Shown here: positions 52,313-59,732 of the stretch, piece by piece | Layout of the letters: every line of letters begins with the position of its first letter | How positions within the stretch are numbered: the first letter of the stretch is position 1 | Assembly: GCA_022844125.1 (NCBI GenBank) | Contig: JALHMI010000017.1 | Location: forward strand, 29,687-93,686 | Source of the DNA: Pirellulales bacterium | GTDB taxonomy: Bacteria; Planctomycetota; Planctomycetia; Pirellulales; PALSA-1355 | Length of the DNA: 64,000 nt | Direction of reading: 5' to 3' | Notes under the pieces: model-generated | Databases searched by the model: none | What the model was told of the DNA's origin: nothing | What the model saw: the letters and a program-made list of their open reading frames with translations, nothing else | Made by a program: the position numbers and the translations under genes

Positions 52313-54355
52313 TTACGCCCGAAGCTGCGCCCCGTGCGCCTGCTGGCACGCCGCCACGACCCGCTTCTGAGCCGCATCGGCCTCGTCGCCGGTGAGCGTG
52401 CCGCTGCCGGACCTGAGGACCAGGCTCACCAGCAGGCTCTTCTTGCCAGGCCCCAAGCGCTGCGCGTCGCGATACACGTCGACCAGTTGCAACTGCTCGG
52501 CAAACGGCCGGGCCGCCTCGCGCGCCGTGTGCGAAAGGTCCGCCCAGGCCACGCTCTCGTCGACCACCAGGTTCAGGTCGCGCGTCACCGCCGGGAAAAC
52601 CGGCGGCTGGCGATACTGCGGAATCAGCTCCGCAATCTCACACAGCGTGTTCAACTTAATCTCAGCCACCGTGCTGCCGGCGCGCAGGTCGAACTGCTTG
52701 AGTCCCGCGGGCGAAACTTCGCCAAGATAACCGAGCAGCAACCGCTTGCCACCGCACCGCACGTGCAGCTCGGCGGAACGCGCTTCGTCGAGCAGCGCCT
52801 GCCTGGTGGGCACGGCTTCCAGTTCGAGACCAGGCGCAAGCGCATGCAGGATACTCTCGATCACCCCCTTCATGCTCAGGTAGTCACCGCCGCTGGTGAG
52901 CGCCACCATCAGCTCTTCGCTCGGCAGCGCTTCGCCGCCGCCAGTGTTGATATTGGGCAGGTAGACGTGGGCCACTTCGAACAGCTCGATCCGCGGATTC
53001 GAGAGCGACTCGTTCGTCTGCCGCGCGCCGAGCAAACTCGGCACGATGCTCCGCCGCAGGCGATCGGCCCGCCTGAGCACCGGCGTCGAAGCCCGCAGCG
53101 GCGCCGCTGCGGTCCAGGGGCTGAACGCTTCACTCCAGGGTTCTTCCACCGCGCTCAGTGTCAGGGCCTCGTCGAAGCCCGCCGCGCACAGCGCCTGCTT
53201 CACCTTCGAGAGCACGCGATCAGTGTGCGTCCGATGACTCGGCGCCATCGGCACGCTCACGTCCTCGGGAATCTTGTCGTAGCCGTGAATCCGCGCGACC
53301 TCTTCGACCAGGTCGATCTCGCGCGACAAGTCGCGCCGCCAGGAAGGCGGAACCACCGTGACCGACTGCGCGTCGTGCTTGAGCCCCTTGTTACCGAGCG
53401 CCGTCAGAATCCGCAGCGCTTCGGTCGGTTCGACATCGATTCCCAGCACGCGCTTGAGCTGCGCGAATCGGAGCGTGATCGGTTCGCGTTCCGCGGGCTG
53501 CGCGCCAACGTCGATCACGCCTTCGGCCAGCGTGCCGCCAGCCAGCTCCAGAATCAGCTCGCACGCCCGGCGGCTGGCCCAATCGACCCCCTGCGGATCG
53601 ACGCCCCGCTCAAAGCGATACGACGAATCGCTGTGCAGGTTGAGCTTCCGCGCGGTCGCACGAATCGACATCGGCGCGAAGTCCGCGCTCTCGATCAAGA
53701 GGTCCGTCGTCTTGTCGCTCACTTCGGTGTCGGTGCCGCCCATCACGCCGGCCAGGGCCACGGGCCGCTCGCCGTCAGCGATCACGCACATCGAAGCATC
53801 AAGCGTGTACGCCTTATGATTGATCGCCTGGAACGGCTCTCCCTCGCGCGCCGCGCGGACGATGATCTGCTTGCCGGCCAGCTTCGCCAGGTCGAACGCG
53901 TGCAGCGGCTGGCCGCATTCCAAGAGCACGTAGTTCGTAATGTCCACCACGTTGTTGATCGCGCCGATGCCGACGGTCGACAGCCGATCCACGAGCCACT
54001 TGGGGCTGGGACCAATCTTCACGCCCCGAATCACCCGGGCCGTATAGCGCGGGCAGGCCTTCGCATCGTCGACTCGCACCTGGGCCAGCTTGCTCGCCGC
54101 TTCACCGCTGGCTTTCGGCTGGGCAGCCGGCAGCGTCAGTGGAGTGTCAAACAGCACCGACGCCTCGCGCGCGATACCGATGTGCCCCAGGCAGTCCGGC
54201 CGGTTGCTGGTCACTTCCAGGTTGATCGCCAGGTCGTTGCCAACCGCGTGCGTGTCTTCGTGGTTCAGCCCGGCCATCATCAGCCGCTCGGCCACCTCGT
54301 CGGGCGTCGCCGAGAGCTTCACGTACTGTTTGAGCCACTCCCAGGAAACGAGCAT
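52313..54355 (-). CDS. pheT: Phenylalanyl-tRNA synthetase beta subunit, short form
   Basis: A 680-residue beta chain of the heterotetrameric PheRS that charges tRNA-Phe. B1 begins MLVSWEWLKQYVKLSATPDE and passes directly into LEVTSNRPDCLGHIGIARE, so the tRNA-binding (EMAP/Trbp111) OB domain that canonical ~795-residue PheT carries between residues 40 and 150 is absent. Then: RVIRGVKIGPSPKWLVDRL, VVDITNYVLLECGQPLHAFD, PVALAGVMGGTDTEVS and the B5 domain. The C-terminal B8 anticodon-binding domain is present (PAVTRDLNLVVDESVAW). pheS lies 52 bases upstream. The start is ATG 54355. Confidence 0.94.
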   Translation of the reverse strand: MLVSWEWLKQYVKLSATPDEVAERLMMAGLNHEDTHAVGNDLAINLEVTSNRPDCLGHIGIAREASVLFDTPLTLPAAQPKASGEAASKLAQVRVDDAKACPRYTARVIRGVKIGPSPKWLVDRLSTVGIGAINNVVDITNYVLLECGQPLHAFDLAKLAGKQIIVRAAREGEPFQAINHKAYTLDASMCVIADGERPVALAGVMGGTDTEVSDKTTDLLIESADFAPMSIRATARKLNLHSDSSYRFERGVDPQGVDWASRRACELILELAGGTLAEGVIDVGAQPAEREPITLRFAQLKRVLGIDVEPTEALRILTALGNKGLKHDAQSVTVVPPSWRRDLSREIDLVEEVARIHGYDKIPEDVSVPMAPSHRTHTDRVLSKVKQALCAAGFDEALTLSAVEEPWSEAFSPWTAAAPLRASTPVLRRADRLRRSIVPSLLGARQTNESLSNPRIELFEVAHVYLPNINTGGGEALPSEELMVALTSGGDYLSMKGVIESILHALAPGLELEAVPTRQALLDEARSAELHVRCGGKRLLLGYLGEVSPAGLKQFDLRAGSTVAEIKLNTLCEIAELIPQYRQPPVFPAVTRDLNLVVDESVAWADLSHTAREAARPFAEQLQLVDVYRDAQRLGPGKKSLLVSLVLRSGSGTLTGDEADAAQKRVVAACQQAHGAQLRA

Positions 54356-54407
54356 GAGCTAAACCACCTGCCGCGCTACGCGGCGATTTGTTCGAAAGCG
54401 CGATCCG

Positions 54408-55484
54408 TTAGAACTGATGCAAGAACCGCACGTCGTTGCGATAGAACTCGCGGATGTCGGTCACGTTGTGCCGGCGAGCACAAACCCGCTCCACGCCCAG
54501 GCCGAAGGCGAAGCCGGTGACCTCTTCCGGGTCGTAGCCGACGGCCGCAAGCACGTTGGGGTCGACCATGCCGGCGCCCCCCATCTCGATCCAGCGGAGG
54601 TTTCCCTTGTCGTCGTGCCAGCTCATGTCGACTTCTACGCTCGGCTCGGTGAACGGGAAGAACGATGGCCGGAAGCGGATGTGCACGTCGCCACCCAGGA
54701 AGCTCGAAGCGAACAACCGCAGCACGCTCTTCAAATCCGCCATCGTCACGTGCCGATCGATCAGCAGTCCTTCGATCTGATGGAACATCGGATAGTGCGT
54801 CGCGTCCGCCGTGTCGGGCCGGTACACGCGCCCCAGCGAGATGATCCGCACCGGCGGCTTCGTGTTCTCCATCACGCGAATCTGCACGGTGCTCGTCTGG
54901 CTGCGCAAAAGCAGCGGCGCGCCCGAATCGGACTTTGCCGCATCCGACTTTGCAGCGCCAGGCTTTCCCGTGCTGACCTTCGCGGTGGAGAGATAGAAGT
55001 TCTCCAGCGGATCGCGGGCCGGATGCGCCGCCGGAATGTTCAGCGCCTCGAAGTTGTGCCACTCGTCTTCGATCTCAGGCCCCACGGCCACGGTGAACCC
55101 GAGCCGTCCCATCAGGTCCTTGAGCTCGTCGATCGTTTGCGTGATTGGGTGCAAATGACCCAGCGGCGCGCGCTTGCCAGGCAGCGTCCGATCGAACGGC
55201 TCGCGACTCGTCGCTTGAGCGCCCGAGCCTAGCCGCTCTTTCGCCTCGTTGAAGGCCGCTTCGACGACGGTCTTGGCGTCGTTGAAGGCCTTGCCCGCGG
55301 CGGGCTTGTCTTCCTTGGGCACGCCGCCGAGCTGCTTTTGCACGTCTTTCAGGCGGCCACTCTTCGCCCCCAGGTATTCCACCCGAGCCGCTTCGAGCGC
55401 ATCGGCATCTGCCGCCGCAATGAAAGCCGCTTGTGCGGCCGCGGCGAACGCTTCGAGTTCAGCCTGAAAGGTGGTCAGAGCCAT
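54408..55484 (-). CDS. pheS: Phenylalanyl-tRNA synthetase alpha subunit
   Basis: A 358-residue catalytic chain. The N-terminal coiled coil (about residues 1-90) is followed by the class II core: [60 protein letters not shown], motif 2 [20 protein letters not shown] (with MFHQIEGL), and motif 3 [21 protein letters not shown] short insert of lower homology ([20 protein letters not shown]) sits after FYLSTA, rich in Ala, Ser and Lys. Together with pheT it forms the operon end; upstream is the R3 repeat and rplT. Confidence 0.95.
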   Translation of the reverse strand: MALTTFQAELEAFAAAAQAAFIAAADADALEAARVEYLGAKSGRLKDVQKQLGGVPKEDKPAAGKAFNDAKTVVEAAFNEAKERLGSGAQATSREPFDRTLPGKRAPLGHLHPITQTIDELKDLMGRLGFTVAVGPEIEDEWHNFEALNIPAAHPARDPLENFYLSTAKVSTGKPGAAKSDAAKSDSGAPLLLRSQTSTVQIRVMENTKPPVRIISLGRVYRPDTADATHYPMFHQIEGLLIDRHVTMADLKSVLRLFASSFLGGDVHIRFRPSFFPFTEPSVEVDMSWHDDKGNLRWIEMGGAGMVDPNVLAAVGYDPEEVTGFAFGLGVERVCARRHNVTDIREFYRNDVRFLHQF

Positions 55485-55543
55485 GAGCGCGACGGGTCCT
55501 GAAAGAGTCGCTGATCCGCCCGGACAATCGTGGTGGTCATTTT

Positions 55544-55773
55544 CAGCCCCGGAGGGGCGAGAGTTAATAGCCGGGGGTGGGAACCGGTGGGAACCCCAGG
55601 TAACAAACCGCGTTTCAACCTTATCTCTTCAGCCCCGGAGGGGCGGCAGATCGTGTCGCCCCTCCGGGGCTGCGCATGAAACAAAACTAAGGAGGGCTGA
55701 TTGCCTTGCCGACGAGACCGGGGGTTTCCACCGGTTTCCACCCCCGGCTATTAACGGCGGCCCCTCCGGGGCC
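55544..55773. repeat. R3 large nested inverted repeat
   Basis: About 230 bases that separate rplT from pheS. Outer arms: CAGCCCCGGAGGGGCG and TTAATAGCCGGGGGTGGGAA at 55544-55590, matched by TTCCACCCCCGGCTATTAA and GGCCCCTCCGGGGCC at 55735-55773. Inner arms: CAGCCCCGGAGGGGCGGCAG (55630) and GCCCCTCCGGGGCTG (55658). The core CCCCGGAGGGGC occurs four times. No open frame is credible. Confidence 0.88.
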
Positions 55774-55836
55774 AATACCGCTTCGCAGTATTCGACCCCG
55801 TTGGCCCTCAGCAATGTTTGGCAGCGAGTTCGAAAC

Positions 55837-56193
55837 CTAAGCTGCCAGCGCCGCTTTGACCTTCTCGACTACCGAGTCGAAACCGGCCGGATCGGCAATC
55901 GCCATTTCGGAGAGCGACTTGCGGTCCAGACCGATGCCGGCCTTGTCGAGCCCGTGAATGAACTCGCTGTAGCGGAGGCCGCGTTCGCGAACGGCGGCGT
56001 TGATGCGGATGATCCACAGCTTGCGGAACTCGCGCTTGCGATTGCGGCGATCGCGGAAGGCAAATACGCCGGCGCGAACCAGCGTTTCCTTCGCGGTGCG
56101 GAACATGTTGCCGCGGCCGCCACGATAACCCTTGACCTTCTTGAACAGCCGGCGCTTGGACTTATTGCGCGCGGCGCCTTTGACAGTACGCAT
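55837..56193 (-). CDS. rplT: 50S ribosomal protein L20
   Basis: A 118-residue ribosomal protein that helps assemble the large subunit by binding 23S rRNA. Typical N-terminus [20 protein letters not shown] and [40 protein letters not shown], and the globular C-terminus [20 protein letters not shown] with [23 protein letters not shown] 56193 has AGGTGA eight bases upstream; GTG 56202 three codons earlier is less likely. It follows rpmI after about 240 structured bases. Confidence 0.97.
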   Translation of the reverse strand: MRTVKGAARNKSKRRLFKKVKGYRGGRGNMFRTAKETLVRAGVFAFRDRRNRKREFRKLWIIRINAAVRERGLRYSEFIHGLDKAGIGLDRKSLSEMAIADPAGFDSVVEKVKAALAA

Positions 56194-56317
56194 TTGGTTC
56201 ACCTAACCTTCTGTCGCATACCGGGCCCCCAAGGCCAAAGCGGCCTCAGGCGTTGTACCGCCCGCACGCGTGACTCGTGCCGCAGTTCGCCGCACGTTGG
56301 CTCCTCAGTGGGAGCAC

Positions 56318-56396
56318 GCCAAGGTCGCATCGAGCGTTGGCGCTCGAAAACCTTGGCATTTGAATCGCTGTCCGCCAAGCTCGTGAGACCTTGGCG
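56318..56396 (-). promoter_or_regulatory. Structured RNA element between rpmI and rplT
   Basis: Two hairpins on the transcribed strand. One has an 8-bp stem GCCAAGGT (56318-56325) with ACCTTGGC (56350-56357) and an inner 6-bp stem CGAGCG/CGCTCG with a TTGG loop. The second has CGCCAAG (56373-56379) with CTTGGCG (56390-56396). L20 is known to repress its own operon by binding a leader mimic of its rRNA site; these folds could serve this or be a processing site. Confidence 0.45.
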
Positions 56397-56431
56397 CCAG
56401 GCCAGGGTCGTAAGGGCCCTGCCCAATAAAC

Positions 56432-56635
56432 TCAGTAACTGTTGCCAGCCAGCGCGATCTTGATGTTTTCCGTGAACTCTTCCGCCAGCACCTTCGTGCC
56501 GCGGAGGTTCCGCTTACGCTTGTGCGTCATCCGCGCCGCCAAGTGGCTCGTCCCGGCCTGGCGATGCTTCACCTTGCCGTTGGCCGTCGTGCGGAAACGC
56601 TTCTTAACACCCTTGTGGGTCTTTTGCTTAGGCAT
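56432..56635 (-). CDS. rpmI: 50S ribosomal protein L35
   Basis: A 67-residue basic protein of the large subunit. The typical sequence is MPKQKTHKGVKKRFRTTANG, then KVKHRQAGTSHLAARMTHKR, KRNLRGTKVL and the end AEEFTENIKIALAG. It precedes rplT as in most bacteria, but infC (IF3), which usually precedes rpmI, is not found upstream within the window. Start ATG 56635. Confidence 0.97.
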   Translation of the reverse strand: MPKQKTHKGVKKRFRTTANGKVKHRQAGTSHLAARMTHKRKRNLRGTKVLAEEFTENIKIALAGNSY

Positions 56636-56816
56636 GATCTTCTCAAAGCCGCCAGTATTTATTTACGCGGAGATACTCGGTACCCAAAAAGCACGGTCCC
56701 GGAATCTGGGACATTTAGGAATCCATCATTATAGGGCCTCGCCCGAAGAGCGAAAGAGGGCTTTTTGCGGCGAACTGCGCCAAATCGCGAGACACTAACC
56801 AGGGTGGCCAAACCGC

Positions 56817-56853
56817 GTGTGCCACGGGCGGCCGCGTCGCGGCTCACCCGTGC
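56817..56853 (+). repeat. R2 repeat, partial copy e
   Basis: GTGTGCCACGGGCGGCCGCG followed by GCGGCTCACCCGTGC matches the left arm of R2 with the stem CACGGGcGG/CACCCGTG. The right arm is missing. Confidence 0.6.
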
Positions 56854-56902
56854 GGGCATCCAGGGGAAGCCCGGCCTCTCGCAGCATCCGTCCTCGAAGC
56901 CG

Positions 56903-57238
56903 TCAGCACCTGGGCCGTTGCCACGCAGCCACCAGCGCCGCAATGGCGATCGCGAGCAGCGCGCCGGAACTCGGCTCCGGCACGATCAGCAGTCCATAGG
57001 CGCCCATCAACAAGTCGCTCTCGTACGTCTGCAATAGGTCGCCACCGGCGCTCAGCCGAAACACTTTGTTCCCGGCCGAGACGAAGTAATTGTTCAGTGC
57101 CGCGTCGTAGATCACATCCGCCTGCCCCTCCGTGAACGCGGGGTTGAGCACGTTCAGATCGACCAGCGTCCCCACGAACATCCCGGTGTTGATGTCGAAC
57201 TCCTGCACCAGCGTGCTCGCGCGGCTGAGGGAGAAACC
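56903..57238 (-). pseudogene. Relic of a PEP-CTERM protein
   Basis: The frame encodes FDINTGMFVGTLVDLNVLNP, NYFVSAGNKVFRLSAGGDLL, then YGLLIVPEPSSGALLAIAIA, a PEP-CTERM sorting signal, and ends AAWQRPRC. This is the C-terminus of a secreted, beta-propeller-like PEP-CTERM protein. No start with a signal peptide is in frame; upstream a TGA stop at about 57245 closes the frame, and no continuation in other frames was seen. A 5' deletion is the simplest reading. The terminal basic cluster is weak (QRPRC). Confidence 0.6.
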
Positions 57239-57560
57239 GGGACATCACTGGTTTCCACGCTCGAAGCAAATCGAGTGAAATTACTGTAGTCTTTCTCTCA
57301 CGCCTTTCTTCCTTCCGTTGTGTCGTTGTGTCGTCGTGGTTCACTTGAGTCTTCTGCAGCGGACGTCTGACTGATCCGCAGCTTCCGTGTGCGCATCACT
57401 CGACGCAAGTCCTTCGCCGGATTCAAGCAGCGCGAATCGCCATCCACACACCCGCAAACGCGCTTGAAATCAGGCCAGCTGTTGGCGTAGGTTGCGGGTA
57501 CGCGATCGCGTTCGCATAACCGTGGGGTTGTCTGAACTCAGTCGCTCACGCCATGGGCGT

Positions 57561-57739
57561 GCAACATGCCAGCCCAGGGCATTCGCCCTGGGAGATGGTC
57601 CCCCTCGAACCCACTTAGCCCTGTAGGGGCGGAACACGCCCTCTATTCAGGAAGTTTCGCGCCTGCGGGGCTACGAGACACGCGGCCGCCAAGAGACTCC
57701 CTGGGCGGCGCCTGGCGGCGCCCAGGGCTGGCATGTTGC
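57561..57739. repeat. R4 inverted repeat
   Basis: Arms GCAACATGCCAGCCCAGGGC (57561-57580) and CCCAGGGCTGGCATGTTGC (57721-57739) face each other across about 140 bases, one base mismatched. A related arm is found at 49205-49222. The inside holds TAGCCCTGTAGGGGCGG. Confidence 0.7.
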
Positions 57740-58107
57740 AGGCCTGCAGCCTGACAGAATGATCGTCATCCCAATTGCGAAACGAGCGCAATTTTGTATC
57801 AAGACTGCGGACCACCGAAAGATAGCCATGAGAAACAATCGCACGAACTTTGCCCACTTGCCCACCTGTGTGCGCACCACTCGGCGCAACTCGTTTTGAG
57901 CAACCGCGCCCGCCGCGCACCGGCGCACACCATGCAAGTGTCCACCGACCATTGAAATCAGGCCAGCAACTGGTTTATGGTACGTTCAGCGGATTGTGTC
58001 TCGACTTCGACAAAACGGCTGAGATGAACACCGCACTGGAAGCTTGGAGAAATCACGCAACCCAGGTGTCACCCGCTTGGGCCAACGCGGTACGCGTGAG
58101 GGGAGAA

Positions 58108-58151
58108 GTGTGCGCTTGAAACATCATTTTCACGAGTTTTTAAGCGCACAC
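58108..58151. repeat. 10-bp inverted repeat with 24-base loop
   Basis: GTGTGCGCTT (58108-58117) pairs with AAGCGCACAC (58142-58151), flanked inside by GAAA and TTTT. On the plus strand, the right arm is preceded by TTTTT. It could be a terminator-like hairpin for the sulfatase transcript, 79 bases after its stop. Confidence 0.5.
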
Positions 58152-58229
58152 GCGCGCAAAATCTGATCGTAAATAACAGCCGCCCGAATTCTTCGCGGCC
58201 CGCTCTTTGAAAATTTGACCAACCGAGAC

Positions 58230-59702
58230 TTACTTGATCTCGATCGCTATTGCCCGCGGCGGCGCGAGCGCCTGGAGCTGCGCCGACAACCGGTCGAGCG
58301 TGGAGCGGTGCTCCGCATCGGCGAGGTTCACCGTCTCCCGCGGGTCGCGCTCGTGGTTGTAGAGTTCCTGGGCCACGACGCGGCCATCCTGCACGCTTCG
58401 CCACTCGACGTAGCGAAACCTATCAGTCCGCATCGCATAGCCCATCGCCTCCAGCGGCTCCTCTTCGCTGGGATAAGCCGGCCGGGTGTGCTGCGTGAGC
58501 GCGGCGTCCTTCACCGTTTCGGCCGTTCCTTCCAGTAGCGGCCGCAGGCTCTTGCCATCCAGATCCCCGGGCGCTTGCAAGCCGCACAGGTCGGCGAGCG
58601 TGGGGTAAAGGTCCACGAGTTCCACCAGCGCCTCCGTCGTTTTGCCCGCCGATTTGCCTGCCGTCGCCTGAGCCGTGCCGGGCGCGGCAATCATCAGCGG
58701 CACACGAGCATCGAGCTCGAAGTTCGACGTCTTGGCCCACAGCGTCTGCTCGCCCAAGTGATAGCCGTGATCCGACCAGAAGACGACGATCGTTCGCTCG
58801 GCGAGTCCTTCGCGCTCTAGCGCGTCGAGCACCTTGCCCACCTGGGCGTCGAGGTAGCTGATCGCGGCATAGTATCCGCGCCGCAGCTTGAGCGTTTCCT
58901 GGGCAGTGGGCCGGCCGCCAGGGTGATTGCGAAACGCGCCAAGGATCTCCCGCGAATCGTGCAGCGCCAAGGCCGGCACGCCGCGCGGAGCCTCCGCCGG
59001 ATCGGGCGGCAGCATCTCGACCCCTTCATATAAGTCCCAATACTTCTTAGGAGCATTGAACGGCGAGTGCGGTTTCCAGAACCCGACCGCCAGGAAGAAC
59101 GGCTGGTCCTTAAGCTCGTGCAGCGCTTCGCTCGCCAGCTTGGCGATCCGGCCGTCGAAGTACGCTTCGTCCGGCACATCGCGGAGGTTGATCTTCGGCA
59201 CGCCTGCCAGTTCCGGTGGCAGCGGGCCGTCGACAATCGGCTTGTCGTTGCCGTGATTGTCGTAATGCATCACGGCCGGCACGCTCCAAGAATCGGGATC
59301 GCCCTGATACGCATCCTGCCGCCAGTTGTGAAAGATCTTGCCGATGCACTGGGCGTGATAGCCGCTCTGCTTGAAAAGCTGCGGCAAGGTCGCGACATCG
59401 GGCCGGTGCTCGCGAAAGTGCGTGGGGAGATCCCAGATGTCGATCGAGTCAGGCCGCAGCCCCGTGAGTAGCGACGCCCGCGACGGATTGCAGACGGCCT
59501 GCTGGCAGTAGGCCCGATCGAAGCGCAGGCTGCGTGCGGCGAGCCGATCGAGATTCGGCGTCTTCACAATTGTGTTGCCATATGAACCCAGATCGCACCG
59601 CAAGTCATCGGCCGCGATAAACAAGACGTTCGGCCGATCGGCGGCCTGCATGGATGGCGAAACCGCGGCGAGCGCAAACAGAAAGATCGTGAGGCGGAAC
59701 AT
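58230..59702 (-). CDS. Sulfatase (iduronate-2-sulfatase-like)
   Basis: A 490-residue exported sulfatase with signal peptide (LTIFLFALAAVSPSMQA). Metal-binding N-terminus: RPNVLFIAADDLRCDLGSYG. The signature VCNPSRASLLTGLRPDS contains Cys71 in CxPSR, to be converted to formylglycine. Later: HLGEQTLWAKTSNFELDARV (HxxxxxWxK), LYPTLADLCGLQ and VFWSDHGYHLGEQ. The pattern (DLPTHFREHRPDVATLPQLF, GYHAQCIGKIFH) is that of iduronate-2-sulfatase-like enzymes, abundant in planctomycetes for marine or plant sulfated polysaccharides. The formylglycine-generating enzyme is not in the window. The DUF1501 gene lies 30 bases upstream on the same strand. Confidence 0.92.
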   Translation of the reverse strand: MFRLTIFLFALAAVSPSMQAADRPNVLFIAADDLRCDLGSYGNTIVKTPNLDRLAARSLRFDRAYCQQAVCNPSRASLLTGLRPDSIDIWDLPTHFREHRPDVATLPQLFKQSGYHAQCIGKIFHNWRQDAYQGDPDSWSVPAVMHYDNHGNDKPIVDGPLPPELAGVPKINLRDVPDEAYFDGRIAKLASEALHELKDQPFFLAVGFWKPHSPFNAPKKYWDLYEGVEMLPPDPAEAPRGVPALALHDSREILGAFRNHPGGRPTAQETLKLRRGYYAAISYLDAQVGKVLDALEREGLAERTIVVFWSDHGYHLGEQTLWAKTSNFELDARVPLMIAAPGTAQATAGKSAGKTTEALVELVDLYPTLADLCGLQAPGDLDGKSLRPLLEGTAETVKDAALTQHTRPAYPSEEEPLEAMGYAMRTDRFRYVEWRSVQDGRVVAQELYNHERDPRETVNLADAEHRSTLDRLSAQLQALAPPRAIAIEIK

Positions 59703-59732
59703 GCGGAGACCTTCACATGAAAGCGGTGGGCG

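Larger units (their letters stand above)
57239..58229. other. Gene-free repeat-rich region
   Basis: About 1 kb with only shadow frames. It contains an R4 inverted repeat (57561-57739), a pair of degenerate direct repeats (57387-57475 and 57869-57960; both with TGTGCGCA(T/C)CACTCG then TTGAAATCAGGCCAGC) and an inverted repeat GTGTGCGCTT (58108-58117) / AAGCGCACAC (58142-58151). It separates the PEP-CTERM relic from the sulfatase. It looks like decayed mobile or duplicated DNA. Confidence 0.5.

Noticed and set aside
55544..55773. CRISPR array
   Set aside because: The CCCCGGAGGGGC repeats are palindromic, alternate in orientation and have irregular spacing; there is no regular repeat-spacer pattern and no cas gene.
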